Below, piece by piece: positions 57,383 through 64,000 of a DNA stretch of 64,000 nt. This DNA is from Paraconiothyrium sp. Pb-2020. Lineage: Eukaryota > Ascomycota > Dothideomycetes > Pleosporales > Didymosphaeriaceae. The stretch covers positions 1,769,768 through 1,833,767 of the forward strand of contig JAJUBI010000007.1 of the NCBI GenBank assembly GCA_022419385.1, given 5' to 3'. Within the stretch, counting starts at the first letter, position 1. Every line of letters starts with the position of its first letter. A program made the position numbers and the translations under genes. The notes under the pieces were generated by a model. That model worked only from the letters and a program-made list of their open reading frames with translations, was not told the DNA's origin and searched no databases.

Positions 57383-58083
57383 ATGAAGACGCTTGGCCTC
57401 CTCGGAGGCATGAGCGGGGAGTCACGGTCTATACTACCAAGAGACCAACCGTCGCGTTCGAGAAGTTAAAGGCGGCCTGCACTCAGCTCCCCTTGTAATC
57501 TAGTCCTTCGACTTTGCAAAAATCGCTGAGTTTCAACACGCCGGGAAATGGAACGAAGCTTGTGCGCTTCTGGACGGAGCCGCCACACGAGTTAAGCTCG
57601 CCGGTGCCGACAGCATTGTACTGTGCACCAATACCATGCATTTCATGTCCCATAGTATTGAGAGAGAGACCGAGCTTCCTCTTCTCCACATTGCCGATTG
57701 AACGGCGGAGCGCAACTCGAAAGTGGGGTTCAAAAGAGACGGTCTCTTGGGGACAAGGTTCACGATGGCGAGAGACTTTTACAAGGCGCGGTTGACGGAG
57801 AGATTTGGATTGGAGGTCGTTGTACCAGATGAACAGGATCGCGAAGCCGTGCACCGCGTGATATTATCCCGAATTGGTGAACGGGATCATCAGCAACTTT
57901 TCGCGGGAGATCTATAGACGAGTCATCGCAAAGCTGGCGATTGCTGGGGCTCAATGCCTGATACTCGGATGCACTGAGATAGAGCTCTTGATTGATAAGG
58001 CGAGCAGCAGTGAGTTACCAATCTATGATACCACGAAAATCCATGCTACCGCCGTTGCCGATTGGGCAATAGAAGAGACGTAG
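57383..58083 (+). pseudogene. Aspartate/glutamate racemase family pseudogene
   Basis: The region starts MKTLGLLGGMS, the signature of aspartate racemases, and keeps family motifs to the end: KGGLHSAPLVI, IVLCTNTMH, GLLGTRFTMARDFY, NGIISNFSREIYRR and ILGCTEIELLI. These lie in different frames. Two one-base losses lie within about 57395-57440. An in-frame TAG at 57501-57503 and a TGA at 57699-57701 interrupt the middle, and a one-base gain falls in about 57861-57876. Both active-site Cys segments (CTNT and GCTE) are still readable, so decay looks recent. The intact enzymes interconvert L- and D-Asp or related amino acids and are mostly bacterial. No functional product is expected. Alternative introns cannot remove all lesions. 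Confidence 0.88.
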
Positions 58084-58661
58084 TAAGAAGAGAAAACGCA
58101 GAGAGATTTCGTAAGAAGTCAAAGAAAGGCTTCTTACATCCGCCTGACATATTGATATGAAGATTGCTTGGACGGTATAACCTGACTTGACTTGACAATC
58201 AATACATTTTCAATTCTGCGAGTCGAAAGTGTATGTCCGACATGTGTTTTGTATACTTGGAGGAGCACAGGGAGACTCTCCTCGAAAAAGCAGTCCGCCT
58301 GCTTTTAAACCCAGATTGAAATATCCTTGGTGTCTCCATGTTCTTGGTAGCCGATGCAGTCCACTTCTCTGATGAACTGATTGAATTATCGAGAACTTGT
58401 TCAGCTTTCCATGTGCATGCCCGCTTGCATTGTCCTCATGACTGAATGGTTATACCGACCATGTGTGAGCTCTATGCTGTGTTGTTATCATTGTTTCCTG
58501 TAGGTGTGAAGGATGATCTTGTTTTGACCCTATACCGAAGTTCCAAATATGAAGCCATGTAAATTAAGTGTGATGCACTGTGATGGCAGGTCCAACCGAA
58601 CCGCGGCTTAACCACATGTGACCTCTCCACCCACTAATTCCTCGATCGCTCACAACCCACC
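58084..58661. other. Intergenic, no gene supported
   Basis: About 580 bp; 3' side of the pseudogene and promoter of the RS-rich protein gene. Confidence 0.4.
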
Positions 58662-59728
58662 ATGCCACAAACTTCCGACCGACAACGTGACGAAAGAGAC
58701 GGTCGGTCGCACAGAGACTCGCCCTCTGGCAGGCGTCACCAGAAGCACCAACATCATTCTCGGCGTACACGCTCACGATCCCCCCGACGCGGTGACAACC
58801 ATCACAAGCGACACCGCTCGCGCTCGCCGCCACCTCGCCCGATAACGCTGCCGTATCACGCGCAAGAGCTATCGAAACGGCAATTGGAAGCATACAAGCC
58901 ATTGTTCCAATCGTACCTGGACATACAGAAACAGATCAATCTCGATGACCTGGACGAACGTGAAGCGAGAGGCCGCTGGAAGAGCTTTGTGGGGCGGTGG
59001 TAAGCTACACGATGCTATGTTGCACCCCGTACAGGATGTTAAGATGTCTTAGGAACCGTGGAGAGCTCTCGCGTGGCTGGTACGATCCGTCGATGCTGAA
59101 GTCAGCACAAGAGACCGCACACTCTTTACAGTCAACAGGAGGCAAACGCCGCGCATCACCCGAGCACTCTTCAAGAGCTCCACAGACTAATAGCGACGAA
59201 GAAGACTTTGGTCCGGCGCCACCGCCGAGCGGTCTCTCGAGACATACAGGCCATGGGCCAACAGTACCTGGATTTGATGAGCTAGGCCTAAGAAATGAGC
59301 TACGAGATGAGGATCGCGTGCGTGACCAAGCAGAATACGTTGAGGGCATTCGTTACGAACGCAAGCTAGACCGTAAAACGCAGAAAGAGCGGCTTGATGA
59401 GCTGGTGCCTCGCGCAGACCTAGGTTCAAGAGAACGGCAGCTGGAGAAGAAACGGGAGACTACTGCTACCCTTGCAGAATTCCGCGATGCCAAAGAAAGC
59501 GGCGATGCAGAGGTCAGGGACGCTGATTTGATGGGCGATGACGGCGTAGATGCGTATAAGAAGCAGAAAAAGGAGGTAGAGCGTCAAAAGAACGAGCGTG
59601 AGATCCGGAAAGAGGAGATCATGCGCGCGAGGGCTGCTGAGCGAGAGGAGCGGCTTGCGGATCGGAGGGCGAAAGAAGCACAAACGATGGACTTTCTGAA
59701 GCAGATTGCGAAAGAGAGATTCGGTTAA
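58662..59728 (+). CDS. RS-rich conserved nuclear-type protein of unknown function
   Basis: Two exons, 58662-58999 and 59053-59728, intron 53 nt; 337 residues. The first 60 residues are rich in Arg, Ser, His and Pro with repeated RSRSP-type blocks, like splicing factors. A conserved core follows: LSKRQLEAYKPLFQSYLDIQ, then RWKSFVGRWNRGELSRGWYD, interrupted by the intron at the Trp codon. The C-terminal half is a charged helix (RKTQKERLDELVPRADLGSR, then KKQKKEVERQKNERE) and ends FLKQIAKERFG. Similar fungal proteins have been named after an RNA helicase, but no helicase motif is present here. A nuclear RNA-related role is inference from composition only. Confidence 0.82.
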
Positions 59729-59920
59729 GCCATCCGACTACCTAGAAAAGTAGCTATCTAGAGCCGCAGATGCATCAGCACAAGGATCTCGGTTGAATCG
59801 TAAGCTTCCATGCTAACCTCCCGCAAACTGAGTCCTCTGACTAGGTGTCCAAAACGCCAATGATGCCCATTAACTCCGTATATTCCCTTGATATGCCGTG
59901 CACTCCACTCTGAAATGCTA

Positions 59921-60661
59921 CTACTCGTCATCCGTAATCGAGGTCGCAAGGGGCCCGAAGAATGGGATCTCATAACGATCGAGTGTCGATGCTATGCGAC
60001 GGTCAATATCATCCACGTGAAGGAATGAATTTACGTACCGTCCTGGTATGCATGCATAGTGAGAAAGCTAATGAGTCCCAAGTCTCCAATTAGTAAGAAC
60101 CAAGATATTATGCTTGACCAAGAGAAGATGATGTGAATGACGAAGATGAAGGCGAATAGTAAGCTTGATTGCCATGCGTGAAATCTGTACTAAGATTAAT
60201 ACCGTTCCTTTCGTCGTTAATCCGGCAACATCTTGCGATGCAAAGCCCATCACCTATGACAGCCGTCACAAAGCGAGTTTGTATAGTACTCACCTCACAT
60301 AGTCGCTTCGATGCTCAAATATCAACAGTGCCACAGGCCCCGCAGGAGGAAGTAGCAAGTATGCCAGACACGCCGCATAGTCCATTCTTAAACCAATGCT
60401 TGTAGAGAACATGTCGACATCTTCTCTGGGGCCTCCTAGGGCCGCATTCCATGCCACGCGCTCCCGTTGCTCCTCCACATGATCGCCGCCAAAATAATCC
60501 CTCTGCTGGTAGGAGTGGCTCGTGGGTGAGGTTACGGCGGTGGTGCCGATGTTGCGCGTGCGATCGAGCGAGGTGCGTGGGGAGGCGATGGGCGGGCTGA
60601 GAGCGCGTGTAGTCTCGGGAATATCTTGATATGGCGCAAAGTCTGCCATGGTGTTGACCAT
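59921..60661 (-). CDS. Small multispanning membrane protein, three exons
   Basis: Exons on the minus strand are 60661-60294, 60184-60039 and 59991-59921, with introns of 109 and 47 nt; 194 residues (190 if the ATG at 60649, MADFAPYQDIPE, is used). The N-terminal half is polar. Then RMDYAACLAYLLLPPAGPVA and LLIFEHRSDYVRFHAWQSSL span the first junction, followed by LLFAFIFVIHIIFSW, WFLLIGDLGLISFLTMHAYQ and a conserved end YEIPFFGPLATSITDDE. The arrangement AYLL.PP.G...LI.E..SDYVRFHAWQS is like DUF4870-type small membrane proteins. Function is unknown; a Golgi or ER membrane is plausible. The gene is only visible after splicing, because no single frame is long. Confidence 0.85.
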
Positions 60662-60961
60662 GCGTGTGTGTGTCGGGTCGCTGCGCCTGGTGATCTGGGG
60701 GACCGGATGCGTTGACCCGCGTGGTGGTGGTGCCCGTGACGTGCGTAGGGCTGAGCTGAGCTCGGGAAGCTTGGGTGGTCCCTGCAAAACGCGTCATCGG
60801 CTAAAGGGCCATCCTCTGCCACCTTGGCCTCAATAATTGCTGGGCTAACTTGATCTACGAATTATGATGAGGACAGTGTCTCAAACCAAGAACTACGCTA
60901 GCATTAAATGTGGTTGCTGCAGGCTAGTCCTGGATATAGTCGCCTGAGTAAAGGCTGCGCA

Positions 60962-61307
60962 ATGTCGACCACTGAGGGCAACAACCAAAACACCGGGTAA
61001 GACCTCCCTCGATACGTGCAAAGCCTTACTATGTAGATGGAACAGAGTTGAGCTCGCAAACATGAACGGTCTGCTGCGTCGTTGGTGGCCTAGTCAAAGC
61101 GCAAGCGCTCAGATGATTGGCTCGAATCGTCTACCACAGTCTCATGAGACTCGAACGCGTTCAAGTGTCGCCATCGGAAAACGCCGGGCCGAGCTCACGG
61201 CCAAGATGGTCTCGAGACACATGCGCAGCCCTGGAGGGCTTCCGCTTGCCCTGGAGTATTCACAGCATATAACACGTAGCACCGGCACGGTCTCCTCAAA
61301 CGCTTGA
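60962..61307 (+). CDS. Small predicted protein, two exons
   Basis: Exon 1 (60962-60996, MSTTEGNNQNT) joins exon 2 (61037-61307) across a 40-nt GTAAGA...TATGTAG intron in phase, giving 101 residues. The join makes GWNRVELANMNGLLRRWWPS; the rest is Arg/Ser-rich with no hydrophobic helix. The good splice sites and the smooth junction support a real gene. It starts 301 bp from the divergent membrane-protein gene. The family is not recognised. Confidence 0.55.
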
Positions 61308-61447
61308 ACCATTCGTCCACGTCAACCCAACCTTTCCGCACCAACCTCGATTGATCCTCCCCAACACCGCACTCTCGCCGTCAATTTTCCTCACTTGTAT
61401 TGTACGTTGACCACAGCGATAATTCGTACTGTGCCTAGAACTTCAGA

Positions 61448-62458
61448 ATGTGCATCGTTATTGTCACGACTGAGCACCCTCAGTATCCGCTGATCGTTCT
61501 CAACAACCGAGATGTGACTACGCACCCGCAGAAATAGCTGAACAATTGTTAACATCCAGTCTAGGAATATCTCCATCGCCCTACACAAGAGGCAGATTAT
61601 TGGCCTGCACCAGCTGCCCAGGTGTTGGGCGGCTACGACTTACATCGACCGGCACACGGGACGTGGCTAGGAATAACGCGGCAAGGCCGCATCGCAGTCC
61701 TTACCAACTATCGGGAAGAGAACGAAGCTATTATTCAGGGCGCTCGAAGTCGAGGTCTCATCCCTAATGCCTGGTTGAAGTCGGATCCCAAAGCACAAGA
61801 ATCAACGGAACAGTTCGAAAAACGCATGATCGAGGAAGACGGCGTCAAGGGAGTTGGAGGCTTCAGTTTATTGTATGGCTTTGCTCAGGACGTTGTGAAG
61901 AGAACAGGAAAGGGTCTGGGTATAATCTCCAATCGTACTCCCGATGTCCATGGGGTGATACACCTGGCGAGCAAGCCGGGAGAGACGCACGCGCTCAGTA
62001 ATGCAGCATACGGCGACCGGACCTGGCCGAAAGTCGTCAACGGCGAGAAGTGGACGAAGGAAGCCATCGCTAAGAGCAGCAAATTAGAAGAAACGCGCGA
62101 ACAACTGATTGAACGGTTACTGGACGTGCTAAGCACCGACACAATGCCTAAGCAAAAGGAGAGTGAGGAATGGGATATGTACATGAACCAATTGCGCCAC
62201 ACTATCTTCGTTCCTTCGATTGGGAGGGACGACCTGGAAGAGCTGAAGATGCCGGCGCATGAGATTGGCGACACGGTCAAGCAGAAGGCTGCTCATGCTA
62301 CTGATGGGGTGTACGGGACGCAGAAAAACATCATCATTTTAGTGGACAAGCAAGGGAAGGTATTCTTCTTTGAGCGGACGCTGTACGATAGAGACGCAAA
62401 GCCTATCGAGAAGGGGAAGGGCGACCGAAGGTTTGAATTCGAGGTCGAAAGCTGGTGA
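61448..62458 (+). CDS. TANGO2/NRDE family protein
   Basis: Two exons, 61448-61513 and 61565-62458, intron 51 nt; 319 residues. The N-terminus MCIVIVTTEHPQYPLIVLNN continues into NRDEYLHRPT; the NRDE motif at 20-23 is split by the intron. Other family features are APAAQVLGGYDLHRPAHGTW, LGITRQGRIAVLTNYRE, GGFSLLYGF and NAAYGDRTWPKV. The end (IIILVDKQGKVFFFERTLYD) matches the conserved last strands. TANGO2 proteins are found in bacteria and eukaryotes; human loss causes metabolic crises, and links to secretion, mitochondrial lipid and heme trafficking have been reported. The Cys at residue 2 is in the position of the Ntn-hydrolase nucleophile. Confidence 0.94.
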
Positions 62459-62804
62459 CTACTACACGATCACAAGTTACTTTAAATCCATATATGTAGA
62501 CTTGCCATCTGGTCTCATCCGGAGTACGTTACAAGAGCGATGAAAAAATGGTGTACTCCCTGTGGAGGAGAGGGATAGCCCGGCCTTGGTTTGCGTGCTG
62601 CATGCTCCTGGTCGCTTGGCGGTGAACGAGCCGACGCAGTGACGTCTTCCGACGGCAGACCATCAACACTTGTGCTTCAGCGCAAGGTGAGGAGCACGCA
62701 CCTTCTCACCACCACCGTCTTTTGGCTATAATGTCACCCTGGTAGCTTCTCCACACTCTGCTTCCTCTCCTCTTTGTGCTGTACGGCCCTCCATCCGCGC
62801 CGCC
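62459..62804. promoter_or_regulatory. Upstream region of the RING-CH gene
   Basis: About 350 bp between two plus-strand genes. Likely holds the 3' UTR of the TANGO2 gene and a GC-rich promoter; no specific site called. Confidence 0.4.
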
Positions 62805-64000
62805 ATGGCCGCACTCCCACCCCAACAGCAGCAGCGCAGGGCTTCGCCGCCTACAGAACCGGCCAGCCCAGAGCAGAGCCATGCAACCCGAACGAACAGC
62901 TTCTCTGCCGCGTCGGTTGACTCGCAGACCCTCCTGCTCAATTTCCCACCCACCGAATCCGTGAAATCTGCCGAGGCAGCGCAGCAGAATATATCAGCGC
63001 AGACGGAAGCGCAACCTGTTGAAGACAACGAGCCGCGCCGATGTTGGATTTGTTTCAATGACGAGACAGAGGATGATGAGACAACTTCGGAGTGGCGATC
63101 ACCATGCCCTTGCGTCCTAGTCGCGCACGAAAAATGCCTTTTGGACTGGGTAGCGGATATGGAAGCACCAAGCTCGCGTCGGCGCGCTGGAAGGACTGCA
63201 GGGAAGATACTGTGCCCGCAGTGCAAGTCCGAGATACGGTTGGAGCGACCACAGAGCCTGGCTGTGGAGACTGTCCGCACTGTTGAGAGGCTCACCAAAT
63301 TGATGGTCCTTCCTGGAATATTCTTTGTCGTTGGAACCGCAACTTACACTACCCTGCGCTGGATTGGAACTGATACTGTGTACAAGATCTTTGGGATAGG
63401 AGATGCTCGCAGGATTCTACGACCACTATACACCCAACCAGACCCCACCACCAACTCTGTTACCATGCACATGCTCAACCACTTGCGTAATAACTGGCAG
63501 CTTGATCTCGGCCTGCCGGCTATACCTGCCATACTCATTCTGAGCAGGACAAGAATTGCAGATTCTTTTCTGCCCTTCCTCCCTCTCGTGTTTTTCGCCA
63601 GTGGAGGAGGCGTACAACATGACAGCTTACTACAATTTACATGGCCGCCGAGTGCTGCCTTCACCGTCGCCGCCCTACCCTACATGCGTAGCATCTACAA
63701 CTCGTACTACGATCGATTCTGGTTACGACACGAGCGGCGTTGGTTGAAGGAGGTCCAGCCACGAGCTGATGCCGAAGATGAGATTGATGCCGATCGACAG
63801 GGTGGTGAAGACGATGCGGAAGCCATGCTCAATGTTATAGCAGAGGAAGATGGGGGGAACGAGGATGGTGATGACGTTGTCGAGTTGGAGGTAGATGTCG
63901 ACTTGCTGTTCGACTGGCACGGCGGCGGTCCGGCAGATAACAATAATGCCCCAGAGAACCCGCCCGTTCCTATTGCCCGTGGGCCGGCGGCACCACCTCT
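62805..64000 (+). CDS. RING-CH (MARCH-like) membrane E3 ubiquitin ligase, C-terminus beyond the window
   Basis: The frame from the ATG at 62805 (CCGCCATGG context) stays open to the right edge, at least 398 residues. The first ~80 residues are Gln/Ser/Pro-rich. A RING-CH (C4HC3) finger follows: RRCWICFNDET, then PCPCVLVAHEKCLLDW and LCPQCKSEI, with the His in the fourth ligand position that separates RING-CH from RING-H2. Hydrophobic segments come next: LMVLPGIFFVVGTATYT, LPFLPLVFFASGG and AAFTVAALPYM, so it is membrane-bound. An acidic region rich in Asp/Glu and Gly runs to the edge. MARCH proteins ubiquitinate membrane substrates in ER or endosomes. No intron is needed in the visible part. 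Confidence 0.9.
   Translation, partial: MAALPPQQQQRRASPPTEPASPEQSHATRTNSFSAASVDSQTLLLNFPPTESVKSAEAAQQNISAQTEAQPVEDNEPRRCWICFNDETEDDETTSEWRSPCPCVLVAHEKCLLDWVADMEAPSSRRRAGRTAGKILCPQCKSEIRLERPQSLAVETVRTVERLTKLMVLPGIFFVVGTATYTTLRWIGTDTVYKIFGIGDARRILRPLYTQPDPTTNSVTMHMLNHLRNNWQLDLGLPAIPAILILSRTRIADSFLPFLPLVFFASGGGVQHDSLLQFTWPPSAAFTVAALPYMRSIYNSYYDRFWLRHERRWLKEVQPRADAEDEIDADRQGGEDDAEAMLNVIAEEDGGNEDGDDVVELEVDVDLLFDWHGGGPADNNNAPENPPVPIARGPAAPP

Noticed and set aside
1..64000. CRISPR arrays, bacterial operons, insertion sequences
   Set aside because: No regularly spaced direct repeats, no operon-like runs and no transposase motifs were seen. Introns and gene families are fungal.

Overview
The window looks like nuclear DNA of a filamentous ascomycete, most likely a dothideomycete of the Pleosporales type. 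Genes lie on both strands without operons. Most are split by short GT...AG introns of 40 to 150 nt, many with a CTAAC/CTGAC-like branch site just before the acceptor. The gene set is fungal: a hybrid histidine kinase, a Yap-type bZIP close to KapC, a Sch9-type AGC kinase with a C2 domain, a GRIP golgin and F-box-like/DUF7730-like proteins. Gene models were built by hand by joining frames across canonical splice sites and checking phase. ATG starts were required; several long frames begin only at GTG or TTG and were trimmed.

Layout. 0-7 kb: the C-terminus of an MFS transporter, a Ser/Thr/Tyr-rich membrane protein, an F-box-like protein, and an unrecognised two-exon protein with a perfect-period internal duplication and a Cys/His-rich C-terminus. 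7.5-17.3 kb: hybrid histidine kinase, DUF7730-like protein, pterin-4a-carbinolamine dehydratase and the kapC-like bZIP. 17.3-22.2 kb: a stretch of about 4.9 kb where no gene could be supported. 22-35 kb: a dense housekeeping block (SR-protein kinase, Imh1-type golgin, zuotin, universal stress protein, GPHR-type membrane protein). 35.7-46 kb: a looser region with a small hydrophilic protein, an intron-containing tRNA-Ala(CGC), a secreted trypsin, a small secreted-type protein with no visible signal peptide, a decayed membrane-protein gene, a glutaminyl cyclase and a peroxisomal MaoC hydratase. 46.9-64 kb: Sch9, NC2-beta/Dr1, the ESCRT-III protein Did2 (with an apparent frameshift), an SDR, the PLP homeostasis protein, a clear aspartate/glutamate racemase pseudogene, an RS-rich protein, a multi-exon membrane protein, a small two-exon protein, a TANGO2/NRDE protein and a RING-CH E3 ligase running off the right edge.

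Most genes are independent housekeeping functions: translation folding (zuotin), Golgi traffic (golgin, GPHR), endosomal sorting (Did2), nutrient signalling (Sch9), transcription (kapC, NC2-beta), splicing control (SRPK) and cofactor metabolism (PCD, PLP protein). The least ordinary content is the internally duplicated protein at 5.2-6.6 kb, the two decayed genes, the Did2 frame break, the stopless in-frame intron at the histidine kinase N box, and several short hairpin-forming inverted repeats between genes.
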